This document shows, piece after piece, positions 40,301 through 52,308 of a stretch of DNA of 64,000 bases (positions within the stretch are counted from its first letter, which is position 1; each line of letters opens with the position of its first letter). The position numbers and the translations under genes are program-made. Source of the DNA: Cadophora sp. MPI-SDFR-AT-0126 (lineage: Eukaryota; Ascomycota; Leotiomycetes; Helotiales; Ploettnerulaceae); contig JAGMVK010000007.1 in assembly GCA_020747065.1 (NCBI GenBank), positions 2,542,001-2,606,000 of the forward strand, written 5' to 3'. Under the pieces are notes generated by a model. That model saw nothing but the letters and a program-made list of their open reading frames with translations, had not been told where the DNA came from and did no database searches.

Positions 40301-42007
40301 CCCATCTCTTTTTCGACTTTCCACACTGCGAGCAGACACCACAGCACATCTCCCTAGAACCTAGAATCTCGGTCCGCAGTCGGTTGTTTCTTATCTTGAT
40401 ATAAAGTCCAGTCCTTCAACGACTCCAGACGCATGTCAGAGTCTACAAACAATAGCAAATATTTGGGCTCGTTACAGAATGAGAAGATAGGATGGAGAGA
40501 GGCAATGTCTGGAAAATACAATGCAAGATCTTTTCCTAGATGGAAGATGCTTGGTGAGAGTGATGTGAAGATAGGGCGGAGCTCCATACCATCATATTGT
40601 AAATCTAAAGAGAAAGCTTAATGTTACACCTAACAGTGCAAGATTTCTCCTCTGTTGTGCCAGCTGTTAATACCGCTGTCCTCAACTCGTACTTGACACC
40701 CTTGACCTATCAAGTAGCGTCCCCCATTGCTTATGCTCCGATCAGATGGTTGTTGTGCAGAAGTGCAATGCAATAGCTCAACACATTGAAATCTCGAACG
40801 AAAACTCTATGTCTCCAGTGTAGCTCATTTTAATGTTGGGCTTGATATTAAGGTCAAGTAGCTTTCGTTTAGAGCCTACTATTGAGTTTCTATACGTAAA
40901 AGTTAACAAGTCGTGTCCTTAGAATGTTTTCGTTTTTCGTAATATAATATAACGCCTTACTTTAGAAAGATAGTTATTATATATAATAATTACTTTATAT
41001 ATTAATATAGAGATATATAACAATAATAAGCGCCTTTTAAAAATTTATAACTATATAATAAAAAAAAGTATAAAGAGAAAAAGGTAATATATAAAGAGAG
41101 TTATCCTATTTTACTTAGTCTTACTTAGCCTCGCTTAGCTTCGCTTAAGCGGATACCTAGAAATAGCCCTGAAATGGAGTATCTACCCTAAGGCTCTGCC
41201 GTGAGGCTTTCCCGTCACACTGATATCTTTGTGACCGTTAAGGAGATTAGGATTTTCTGTTAAAGCCATTTGATTGGAAGGTGGGACAACTTGGTCACTA
41301 GAAGAATCGTTAGTAAATGCAATACTTGGTAGTGAAATCAGACTGGGCATAACACAACTTCTGCCTCTTTAATGGATTCATTAACGTCCTGAACTCGCTC
41401 CAGCTCTGAGTCCTCGTCTCTATGAGTGTCAACGAATGTATGCTTATTCAGCTGGCTCTTAAGCAAGTCAAAATTTGATTAGAAACGCCTTGCTTAACAA
41501 GAGTTGATATTCAATTATGCTATGTATTATCTTTGAAATTTGAGAGAGACATCTCAGGCGCGTTAAGAACATTACCGGCAGTTGATATGGCAATATTAAC
41601 GCTGAGCGATGGTCTGAGGATGAACCCGACACTTGTCGCCGTCCCCGGCAAAAGGGAAAATAATGAATTAGATCTAGGGGAGACTTAACAAATGACCATG
41701 TACCGTAAAGGAGGGAGCTGATAGAAATAGCCATAATGTTTAGCGGAAATACTAAATCTTGTTGGTCATATCACTTTGCAAAATTGACGACTTATTGGAG
41801 TTTGACTTGAGTTCGTAGGCGGTATGGTGGACGCAAACGTGTTTTCTTAATGTGGGTCAACGCGAACTAAGGTAGCCGGAAATTGAGTTGTGCGCGGTCG
41901 AAGACATTTAGCAGAGCCTTTGACAAACGGATGGGATTCCACATCTACTGCTTAGCGTTCTGCAATAACAGGGAGAACGTGGGCCATCCGAGCAGGTGAG
42001 GACCGAC
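37368..42007. other. Long gene-poor stretch
   Basis: There is no convincing gene in 4.6 kb. A plus-strand frame at 39150-39494 (114 codons) and another at 39548-39991 look no better than chance. An AT-rich island lies at about 40850-41130. No transposase, reverse transcriptase or terminal repeats were recognised. Confidence 0.4.
40915..41105. repeat. AT-rich island, possibly RIP-degraded
   Basis: Almost only A and T, dense in TA steps and TATATAA-like runs. It is followed at 41113-41150 by short repeats of the form CTTAGYCT / CGCTTAGC. The sharp contrast with the flanks is typical of relics of repeat-induced point mutation, but no source element is recognisable. Confidence 0.45.
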
Positions 42008-42498
42008 CTAAAATGTAATACTATCCGATGGAAATTGAGGGTCGTAGTTCAACCAATCGCCATAGGAGGAGTCTGTGGGGTGCAGGAAAACTCGTACACA
42101 CAATGACCGCTCATGATATTGGTAGGTCCACATCTCAATCATGGTGTAACGGGCGGAGACTGTTTTTGTATACCTGAGGTAGTGGAGCTGGTTATTTCTT
42201 TTATTGGGGGGAGCTGCATAAGATGCTCGATACCACCAAACAGCTGAAAGAACCCGGCCAGGACTTGAATATGATCCCTGCCTCGCAGCACATTGTGGAT
42301 GAGTATCTCTCGATGGGGGAAGTCTGGGCCGATGTCTGCGTGGATTTGTCGAACAGGGTACCTTAAGCAACTGATGTCAGTTTTGTCGAGAATTCCTCTT
42401 TGGCGATGGATAGCCAGCCTTCTGTTCTGCTTCATCATGGAGGAAGCGGATTCAAACTGTCGAGCTTCTGCGACCAATTGAGGGTGGTTGAATGCCAA
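42008..42498 (-). CDS. Possible small protein of unknown function
   Basis: Two exons, complement(join(42008..42159, 42234..42498)), give 138 residues with a clean GT-AG intron and consistent phase. The protein starts MAFNHPQLVAEARQFESAS and contains SCLRYPVRQIHADIGPDFPH and, later, a segment rich in aromatic residues (MIEMWTYQYHERSLCVRVF). It has no signal peptide, membrane segment or family I can name. It stands alone in gene-poor DNA. It may be a real small gene, a fragment, or chance. Confidence 0.35.
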
Positions 42499-43799
42499 TC
42501 CATCTTAGTTCCAGACAAACACGTCTACCCTAGGTCACTCTACGCTCAGCAATGGCAGGATCTGGGCCTCCTCGAATTTCACCAACTCATCCTTCGCTCT
42601 CTTCTTCTTCTTCTCCTCCTTCTTGACTAGGGGCCGGGATATAGCTGAGCTCGGCAGAAAGAAGAACTCTTTCAAGTCTTCATCACTGAACGGCGAGCGT
42701 GAAAGGGGTAGGACCTGCCCGTTTCGCGATTTTGAAAGTGTACGTACGCTTCTGTTGTCTATGGCATCTGCGGGAGTTTATTCGACATAGGAATTCGAGC
42801 GTCCGCGGGGAGGGAGAGGATAATACAGTGCTATGGTCTTTCGGGTGTCGTCAAGTTGGATGGCTTTGTCTTGGAGATCAGGCCCTATGAGCTTGTTAAA
42901 AGAGGATTCATCATAGAAGGCGAGTGACTTAAATTTAACTGTTACATTTAACAGTAATGAGCATCGGATATCGAATGGCTTTGACCGTTATTGTCGCCAG
43001 CTTTTGATGTGCGTATCTCGACGGATTAGCTCCAGCAGACACCCCAGGAGCTCAAATATTCGGTTGAACAACCGAGCAGCATGAGAGAGGTCTTGATACG
43101 GGTGGGTGTATTATGAAGTATGGTCCTCATCGCCTGTGAAAGAGCAGCCAAAGCAACTCAAATGCTTTAGATATAAGAACTTGGTATTGAATGGTGATGT
43201 GCTTCTACACAAGATGGTACGGTTGAGAGTGTCTGAGACTCTCAGTATGGTGGAGGATTGTGGTCAGTAGGATGGTTTACGATTGATCCTAGATCTGCAG
43301 GCAGAGGATATCTAGGTTAAAACCTGTCACATGAATTGCCAAAGTCTTCATTCGTTTAAACATTAACATGAGCAAGATTAACAAATGAAGCAGTCTCGAT
43401 ATGTCCGAAGCCATTAGAACAGGAAGAGTCACCATCTACCTCCGGACATATGCGTTGTGGCATGATGCCAAGTCTGAGTTCGAAAATAAGCATTCCACAA
43501 GGGACCAGGGCTGCACATGAAGAGAGCCAACCCTACGAAACCCTCGATTTCGGAATAAAATGCTTCGCCTGGTTTCGATATGCCGAGATCATTGCATCAA
43601 GTAGATGGATCCAGTCTGGGCTCCCTAAAGGCTCGGGAGGAATTCCTGAGGTCTAGGGGTCACCGAGAGAGATGGCGAGCAAGTGGGCTGCGGCTGCGAT
43701 ATGGCAAATTCAGAAGCCGGAGATTTCTCTGCTATTCCACATCCTTGAAGAATGTTGCTTCAATTGCTTCATACGAAAGGGGGTTACCAATGGGTCTCG

Positions 43800-43836
43800 C
43801 CCCCCCCCCCCACCCCCCCCCCCCCCCCCCCCCCCC
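43800..43836 (+). repeat. Poly-C tract
   Basis: Twelve C, one A, then twenty-four C: 37 bases almost purely C on the plus strand. Confidence 0.9.
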
Positions 43837-44532
43837 TTGTTTCTGCCTTAACATATGATGAAACTCGTGGAGAAAATTCTAGAAAAGGGCCTTATTCTAG
43901 TAGTCTGGCAGTCTATGGGATATTTGAGTTGGAGATCCCTGTTTCGTTTTCAAACCTATCCGCAAGCTCGAACAGGGAGGGTCACAGTGCCAAGGTCTGT
44001 TTAAACGAAGAGCAAGGTAAAAAGGGTAAAAAGGCCTTCAGCTTGTTTGGAATCTCCTTGGCTGGTCAGTAATTTCCGAACTTTAACCGTACGCAAACCG
44101 ACCTTGGCAGTGACCTTACCCTTCGTCTATTCGGTCCACCTCTGATAGTGGATTCTATGGGCGGTGATGGAGCCAATGACTTAATATTTTGGCCGCAGTG
44201 GCTTGAGCTGAAACTACGAGTCAAGAACTGCTTCGAGGTCGCCTTCCCATAGTACTTCTCGCCTCAGAACAAGACGCATGTGCAACTTCGTTACGTAAAG
44301 TACCGAGATCCAGGAGATGTCCTCCAAATCCCGATACGACAAGGACAAGAAAGAGATTTGATGGCTAGACTTGGTCCAACAGGTAAAGATGATTAGGTAA
44401 ATGTTTTTGCACAGCCGCTCCGAGTTCAAAGGGCTCAAATGATGGATCTCTTTGCCTTCATTTGGTGGGTCTTGGAGGCTCTGTTTACTCAAACAGACAC
44501 GAGAATATCAGAATAAGCTAGAGTATGTCCTT

Positions 44533-44538
44533 TATATA
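44533..44538 (+). promoter_or_regulatory. Putative TATA box of the lysophospholipase gene
   Basis: TATATA 95 bp upstream of the predicted ATG. A T-rich pyrimidine run lies just before the start codon, as is common in fungal promoters. Confidence 0.45.
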
Positions 44539-44632
44539 CCCTCATTGCGCGCTGCTTCTGGAGTCTCGACAACATCAAGCCTAGTGGTCACCCGTAAACC
44601 TGGGACAGTCTTTTTTTTCACACTACGGCAAG

Positions 44633-46712
44633 ATGAAGCTTGAGGTTTTCTTCTTGTATTTTGGTAGTATCTCTACCCTACTCGCACAAACGATATGTGA
44701 GTTAGATCATGAAATGGCCCGGAAGACACCACTAAGCTCACAAATAGCCGAAACTGCGAGTTTTCCCATTGTACAGGAACGCGACACAATCAGCGGGTAC
44801 GCACCGACGACAGTTGACTGTCCATCCAACGAAAGACCCAGTCTGCGAGACTCACTTCCTCTATCTTCGCACGAAACATCATGGCTCCAAAAGAGACGTA
44901 CGAACACAAGGTCTGCGCTGCGCGAATTCCTGAATCGTCTTAGTATTTCCGGGTTCGATTCCAACACCTATTTCGACAATGCGAAGAACGATTCCCATTT
45001 ACCTAATATTGCAATTGCAGTGTCTGGTGGCGGGTATCGCGCGTTGATGAATGGCGCTGGTGCGATTGCCGCGTTCGACAACCGAACGGCCGGTTCAACT
45101 GCCAAAGGCCATCTCGGGGGACTTTTACAATCCGCAACATATCTGGCAGGTCTCTCCGGCGGTGGATGGCTTCTTTCATCTCTTTACGGAAACGACTTTC
45201 CGACAATTGAAGATATGCTCTCTACCAATCGCGCCAATCCGCTTTGGCAGTTTCAATACGCCATTTGGGAAGGCCCCGACCTGGGTGCTACCGGAGTTTC
45301 GAATGGGGAGGCCTATTTCAATGCCCTTCTGAACCAGGTTCAAGCGAAAGAAAATGCTGGGTTCAATACTTCCATGACCGATCTCTGGGGTCGCGCAATT
45401 GCTTATCAACTTCTCAACACGTCAGGCATTGACAACTGTAAGTCAGCCCTTGATCCTGCTGTGGACCTTACACTTATATGAACCAAGCACACACATTTTC
45501 TTCCATACAAGACAGCCCAAAGTTTGAAAGTGCGGTCGTACCAATGCCGATATTAGTCGCCGACGGGCGAAGCGAGGGTCAAGTGGTTTTCTCGTCCAGC
45601 AATTCCACAAACTACGAGTTCAACCCATGGGAAATGGGGTCTTTCGACGATATTGGATTTGCGCCATTGAAGTTCGTTGGATCTGAGTTTGATGCGGGAA
45701 AGGTTGCATCGGACAAAAAGTGCGTCACAGGTTATGACCAGTTGAGCTTCGTATTCGGGACATCAAGTTCGCTGTTCAATCAATTCGTCCTCCAGATCAG
45801 AGATACGGATATGGTACCGGCGGCTCTGAAAGGCATTATTACTGATATGCTTGAGGAGGTTGGCGAAGACAACAACGATATCGCTGATTGGACCCCAAGT
45901 GAGTCAATCCAAACATCAGGACTACTTTTTCTAATGTCTCGTTTCCAGATCCCTTTTACCGCTGGAAGCCTGCGACAAATCCTAGCGCGCAATCCAAACG
46001 CCTGACCCTTGTTGACGGTGGTGAAGACCTCCAGAATATTCCTTTCACGCCCCTGATTCAATCAGCTCGCCACGTGGACGTAATATTTGCGGTTGATTCG
46101 TCCGCGGACACTCTATCCCCCAAGGGGATGAATTGGCCTAATGGAACGGCGATTGTTGCAACATACGAGCGTTCTTTGGCACAAGATAACGGCACCACAT
46201 TTCCTTCCATACCCGACGTCAACACAATCGTCAATCTTGGTTTGAACTCGCGGCCGACCATGTTTGGTTGCGACGTCGGCAACTTGTCCTCTGGCAGTAT
46301 TGCTCCCCTAGTGGTGTATCTGCCAAATTCTCCATACGTATATCACTCGAATGTCTCTACTTTCACGATGTCGTACGAGCTTAAAGTGCGCAACGGAATT
46401 ATCCAGAACGGTTACGACGTCGTCACGATGGGCAACGCTACTGTTGATTCGGAATGGCCCACCTGCCTTGGATGCGCTATCATGGCACGAAGTTGGCACC
46501 GAACCAACACCACAATCCCGGACTCGTGCAAGAGTTGCTTCACCAAATATTGCTGGGATGGCACAGTCAATTCCACAGTACCAGCTTTATATGAGCCTAA
46601 GTTCGTCTTGAAAGCACTCGAAAATGGCGCAATTGGAAACTTCGAGGTTATAGCGCATTGGTTCCTAATCGCTGCCATAGGGACGGTTACAGCAATAACT
46701 TGTATTCTTTAA
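44633..46712 (+). CDS. Secreted lysophospholipase / phospholipase B
   Basis: This enzyme would hydrolyse the acyl esters of (lyso)phospholipids at the cell surface. The exons join(44633..45437, 45512..45898, 45949..46712) give 651 residues, the usual size for fungal phospholipase B. A signal peptide is present ([20 protein letters not shown]). The oxyanion-hole segment is [15 protein letters not shown]. The nucleophile elbow GLSGGGW carries the catalytic Ser, and [13 protein letters not shown] carries the catalytic Asp after the second intron. Many N-glycosylation sites (such as NSTN and NTSM) and a hydrophobic C-terminus ([17 protein letters not shown]) suggest a GPI-anchored wall protein. 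The gene is flanked by gene-poor DNA on both sides. The family call is firm; the GPI anchor is inferred. Confidence 0.92.
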
Positions 46713-48750
46713 AATATTCTTTAAAACCGGTCAGGGTGCTTGTCCTGGATTGAGCGGGCGGTAGATCTAGTACTCTCACCGGATTCCCTGGCCCGATAGG
46801 ACATACTTGGGAGCTTTTAATTGAATCTTGGAAACAGGGGACAGGAATGAAAATCTGTTACATGTTCCTTGTTTACCGCTCACATGTTCCTGGTGGAAAA
46901 TATCGCGAGGGAAGAGTAGTATGCTGGATGTATTTACTTAGTTGGGTTGAAAGCATGCAACAGGCACAGTAAATATCTCAACGAGAGAAAAGACTGCTTT
47001 GCGTGAAGTTCATGATGCTTTTTTTCGCCTTCTGAAGACTAGTCAGCAGACCGATGTCGGAATGGATGTATGTAGATAGCGAAGGGGAGGCTTCGAGGTG
47101 GTCATTTAAACTTTTGCATACGGGTACTGTCCGTATACCGTGTACATTAAGCCGGTTTTTTACGTTTATGCTGTTGAAAGATGTCTCCGCTCTGAGTCAA
47201 CTTACCACGGATAAACTTACGATCGACGATATTGGCTGTTACACGTCGAAAGCAATAGCTGACTTGCTACTCTTTGGGCCCCACAGTAAGCCCAAGGCGA
47301 TGGAGGCAATTCTTGTACTAAGAGTATAAGAGAGCCCTCTCTTAGTCTCGACGAAAGCTTAGTAACCTCGGCTTTTCTTGCTTCTAATGTAGCGGCGTGC
47401 GTAAGACCGTACCTCAGACCTTATGCTCAAAGACACGCCTGAGAGTAGTCAAGACTCGGAGCCTTCAAATCGTCATCTGGGAGGGCGAGAGCTACGAGGT
47501 GCGTAATGAGACAAAAGTTCGGTCATCAACTTCAGTGAAGAAGAATAGCGTTTTGCGAGGGTCTGTTAGTTTCATTTCTGGGGCGAATTTTCGAGGTGGT
47601 CAGTTAACTTACGCTTTGGGCGCCTCCAGTATCCGTTGTAATGAGTCATCGTAACCTCTATGGCAAGCTTCTCCCGCCCTCTATTGTCGGGGAAAATTAT
47701 GACTTTCGCCAACCCAATTTTTATTTGTCTAATCTTTTAAGCGTAGTAGATATAAAGAATAACCTTTTAAATTTGGCTTCTAGGACTTGGAGGAAATCGG
47801 AAACAAGTTTTTTACTTGTATTCTATAAAGTATTTACCTCAATGAAACCAATATAAGAGATCTCAAGAGTCCTTATTCCAAGCGCTACATACATTAAGGA
47901 AGTCCTCCACCGCCATAGCCGTATTTTGTAGGTCTAAGGTCTTCAAGTACTGATTGAAATTCAGAACCATGTCCAACTACTTACTTATAGCACTTGGGCT
48001 ACGTAATTTGACAAACTTGGTCAGTTCTTATGTGCTGCAATTGCGCAATCGATGGGCTACAAGACGATTTTGGGAAAGACGATAGCTACAAGTTGCCAGA
48101 GATGATTGTGATTCTCCGACTCGTCCCGCGGGTTGAATCCTTAGCGATAAGGCACAAGAATATTTTAGCCTCGCTTGCACAAATTGAACAATTTTATGCT
48201 GTTACTACAAAGTCCCTCAATTGTCATGATTTACGCTCCAGCTACGGCTGATCTCATGCGAGCGAAGGAAACGGCAGAGGCGAGGAACAAGGTCAGGCGC
48301 TGCAGATCATGTACGGTTAGAAATATTCTTCAAGCCTGAATAGCCAATGATAACAGTGCAAGAAAATGTGCAATACGAGTGCCTTGCAGAATAGCGCCGG
48401 GTTAGGTTTGCGGGGTAAAGCTGCGGGGCAGGTTTACTAGGAGGTTCAGAGGAGAAACCATGCCAAGTAGTGAAGTCAATGAGCAATTGGAAGAATTACT
48501 AGCTAAAATTCTCCTCTTCAGAGAATAGAGAAAATTCAAATTAATCGGTCTACTCGAAGATCTGTCTGATTTCGAACATTCCTTTGTTCGCCTCCCCCTA
48601 TTTTTTTTTTAAGGAACTAACGCTTCGTATTCCGGGAGTTGGATGACGGTGTGTTTATTGTGTAAGCTTCTCCGCCCCCCTCATCTCCACCTGCCGACGG
48701 CATTTCAAAAAGAAAAAAACCTAAATTTCAGCTTGGTCCTACTCCTGATA

Positions 48751-48757
48751 GGCTAAA
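48751..48757 (+). promoter_or_regulatory. GGCTAAA, match to the XlnR-type binding motif
   Basis: The sequence matches the published XlnR core GGCTAA(A) and lies 517 bp upstream of the GH29 start. The nearby regulator gene encodes an XlnR-like protein, which makes the site interesting. A six-base core is expected by chance about once per 2 kb on two strands. Confidence 0.3.
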
Positions 48758-49195
48758 TAATCCCGTCAAGAGATCCGAAAGGCTAGCTTCGTGAGGTCTT
48801 GTGTCTCTGATTCATAAGTCCCAATTGATTATTTTCCTCTTACTTGCAAAAGAGTTCTAGGAAGCTCACTAGAGACCGGAATAGGTCGGCCGGGCACTAA
48901 GTATATGTGCAAATGAGGGGGTAGTCGGTCCTGCGCAAAGTCAGAGGAGTGGATGTCGTCTAAAGCATCTTTGCACGCCGCCATTGGCGTGCTACCACTT
49001 GAAGATCCCTTGATGGTAGGAGTTGCGATGTCTGTCCCGAAAGAAGAAGGACAAACTCCACTGGCACTTAGGCCATTCCACGATCTTCCCGACGGGGAAT
49101 TGAATCATTCCACCAATGCTCAATGAGGCTCGAATGTTCTCCCGTTCGTTCATCTCGAGCTCTCCGTAGACGTGGATCTACTCTACCCGACCGTC

Positions 49196-49201
49196 TATAA
49201 A
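49196..49201 (+). promoter_or_regulatory. Putative TATA box of the GH29 gene
   Basis: TATAAA 73 bp upstream of the ATG, within the usual distance for a fungal core promoter. Confidence 0.5.
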
Positions 49202-49273
49202 TGGCGACGATCACCCGTCAACAGTAATAAGTTTCGGTTCAAGTAACCGTAGGACGACAATCGAAAACAAACA

Positions 49274-51475
49274 ATGTTTCACACAATCATCTCGAAAGCT
49301 GCTTTTGGACTGCTGGCCCTAGGGTCATTTGTGACAAGTGCGGCAGTTGATGGAAAACTCGAGCCCAGATCTGATAGTAAGTAATTGTTACTAAGTCCCT
49401 CTGCAGTGCTGACATTTTTTCCAGGAGGGTTCCCACCTACACTGGCTATCAACTTTGGCGTCTTCACATCAAAATGGTTTGAAGGCACCCCAAATGTTCA
49501 GGTTGTTGAACTAGTCGTCTCCAATACACATGGAAGCAACTATCTCACCCTCGCTGACAATCTCGTCATCTCACTCACCTCTGACTATGTAACTCTAGTC
49601 AAAGTTGACAAACCATACCGCATAGCTCCTAAGGAGAGTGTTGTTGTTCAAGTCGGCGTCAGCAACAAACCAGGTGTTCCTCAAGGAGGCTCGGGAAGTG
49701 CAACTTTCACCCTCACCTATGGTACCAACTATGGTCCAGCGATAACAACCAGCACAATTGTTAATGGCATGGTTGGCTTTGGTAACTACACTGCCGATGC
49801 CAACAGCTTGAACCATCACTGGAACCCAGATTGGTACCATGAGATCAAATATGGTATCTTTATTCATTGGGGTATCTACTCTGTCCCGGCTTTTGGAAAT
49901 ACCGGTAGTAATGAGGACTATGCCGAGTGGTACTGGAAGCGAATGAATGACGGTAATTTTGCTCAGCTTCCGCAAATGCGGATAGACAGCTAATATTCTC
50001 AGGTCCCACGTATAAATCGCAAACCTACCAGTATCATGAAGCCACCTACGGGCGGAACTTCAACTACGACGATTTCTTCCCCCAATTCACAGCTTCGAAT
50101 TTTGATGCCAAACAATGGATGGATCTGATTGCAGACGCCGGAGCTCAATACGTGGTTCCTGTGACCAGTGGGTATTCGATAAAAACACAATGTATACATG
50201 GAATAAGCTAATATCTTTACAGAGCATCATGATGGTTTTGCCTTGTTCAATATCTCGAGCTCTATCAGTAGACGGACATCAGTAAACTTTGGACCCAAGC
50301 GAGATTTCATCAAAGAGCTGCTTGATGCTGCGAAGCAATACCAACCGCATATTCGACGAGGTAAGTTACCCCTTTGGTTTCACCAGCTGAAAGCCGCACT
50401 GACAACATTATACAGGAACATATTTCAGTATGCCAGAATGGTATCACCCTGGCTACAAGAAGTATGCCATCGGCGGATCAGCTGGACATCCTGGAGGTAA
50501 GGTGTCTCGTACTGCCTATACAGCCCTACCTAACTAGCCTTTCAATTAGGCCCACCACACAATCCATATACGCAGCAAGAAATCCCATACACCGGATACG
50601 TCCCGGTCAACGACTATGTCGTAGATCTGCAACTCCCAGAAATGAATCAGCTAGCCTATGAGTACGAGACTGAAATCATGTGGTGTGATATCGGAGGCGC
50701 AAATAATGCCACAATATTTGCATCAGAATGGCTCAACTGGGCACGCAAGCAAGGTCGTCAAGTCACATTCAATAATCGCTGTGGGCTGCCTGGCGATTTC
50801 GACACTCCAGAGTGAGTTAACTAACATCGATTATGCCTCGGCCTTCACTAATGTCGTTTCTAGATATTTTACCAATGATGTAGTTGTTGACAAGAAGTGG
50901 GAAACAAACCGTGGAATGGATCCTTTCTCATTCGGGTACGTCTTTGCACTTACCACAGCAAAACCTGTCTAAAATACTGGTATAGATACAACTTCCAAAC
51001 CCCAGACAGCACATACTTGACTGGCGCAGACATTGTCCAGACCCTTGTGGACGTTGTCTCAAAAAACGGCAATTTCCTCCTTGATATTGGTCCTAAAGCA
51101 GACGGTACTATCCCGCAAATCATGCAGAGCGGTCTTAAAGATGCCGGCGCTTGGATCAAGGCACACTCCGAATCCATCTTCAACACCCGCTATTATAGGA
51201 TCACGCCTGGATTGAATCCTTTCCGCTTTACCACCAAGTTGAATGCTTTCTACATCCATGTTATGTCTCGGGGCGGTCCGACAGTTACTGTGCCCTATAG
51301 AATTCCGTACCTGCCGGGCGATAAGATCACCGTTGTTGGTGGAAGTTTGGCTGGCACAGAGGTCCCTGTCACTAGTTGGAATCAGGATTCAGTGACTTTC
51401 GCTGTGAGCGATGCGATCTGGCAGGCGGACAAATACGTCTGGACATTCAAGGTAAATTACGACAGTACTTGGTAG
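49274..51475 (+). CDS. Secreted alpha-L-fucosidase, GH29
   Basis: This is a retaining exo-glycosidase that would release L-fucose from glycans outside the cell. Eight exons, join(49274..49376, 49425..49952, 50003..50167, 50223..50360, 50416..50496, 50550..50811, 50864..50935, 50986..51475), give 612 residues, and every junction keeps phase. A signal peptide (ISKAAFGLLALGSFVTSAA) is followed by about 140 residues of beta-rich sequence. The GH29 barrel then opens with WYHEIKYGIFIHWGIYSVPAF and continues through EWYWKRM, KHHDGFALF and a WCDIGG segment, whose Asp fits the GH29 nucleophile. The C-terminal part contains FLLDIGPKADG and a beta-sandwich. The N-terminal domain is not part of a minimal GH29 enzyme. 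It is the first of five fucose-related genes. Confidence 0.93.
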
Positions 51476-51496
51476 GCACGACAGTACTTGGTAGGC
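51459..51496 (+). repeat. 19-bp tandem duplication over the GH29 stop codon
   Basis: The unit acgacagtacttggtaggc occurs twice in a row, exactly. The first copy contains the last codons and the stop codon of the GH29 gene; the second lies in the 3' UTR. Confidence 0.95.
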
Positions 51497-52308
51497 GCTA
51501 AAAGGCTACGCTTGGACTGAGTAATCGCCCACGGCTCGCTATCGTGGTCTTGATTCATTCCGTTCGATCAAAGTGGATACCAGCAGCTCCCTGCTATCAT
51601 ACACGGCCATCGTGTCTCTTTCATCAGCGTTTTACTTGGTCCTGATACGATTCCTTCTTAACCTTGCAACCAGAAATGGCCAAAAAGTTCAACTGAGCGC
51701 TGAGGATTCGCCCTGCATGTACGTTGTCGTCTCAGCATTGCAGAAAATTAATCAGTCGTTTTCAGTGCTGCCTTGAATATTATTTTTGACTGCTGCAATT
51801 GACTGGACATAAATTTCATAAGGCGATTTGTCACACTATAGGCTAGGGGGCGCTATAATGGTGTTGCCGTTGATGATATCCAGGCCTAAGTCCCTGGAGG
51901 TTGTGGTTTCTATATGTGATCCGCCTATCTCCCGGCTGACGCCAGCCGCACAACTAGTAGTGCAGTCAGCAGGTCTACCAGATGTGCTAGTGATCCTCCG
52001 TGTTCGAATATAAAAAGAAAAAAAAAGTTCAGCTATCATCAGTCCCAAAATGACACCGCTCAATTTTCGCTATGACCTAGGTAAGTTATGAAAAGTCGAT
52101 GGAATCTCTCGCAATTATTCAAAGTCTATCTGGAACACAAAGGTACTAATCAAATTACTCACTCGGGATTTCCGCTGTCCAAGAATGAGGTGAGAGTTTG
52201 ACGTATGATGCGAGGGGAAAAAAAATATTATCATGTGTTTATATGGTTAGGTTAAAATGGCGGAATGTTTCGATACATAGGCTCAAAACCAGAATAGATG
52301 AAATGCTA
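51497..52308. other. Intergenic between two convergent genes
   Basis: The 3' flanks of the GH29 gene and the aldo-keto reductase meet here. There is an A-rich run at 52012-52026. No gene or clear structural element was seen. Confidence 0.5.

Larger units (their letters stand above)
42499..44632. other. Gene-poor stretch upstream of the lysophospholipase
   Basis: I recognise no gene here. It contains a CTT-rich simple repeat at 42601-42625 and the poly-C tract at 43800-43836. A minus-strand frame at 44214-44492 (92 codons) has no recognisable domain. Confidence 0.4.
46713..49273. other. Intergenic, upstream of the GH29 gene
   Basis: About 2.5 kb with no recognised gene, AT-rich at 47700-47860. 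Short frames (73-91 codons) lack family features. The last 600 bp should hold the GH29 promoter, including a GGCTAAA site and a TATA box. Confidence 0.45.
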
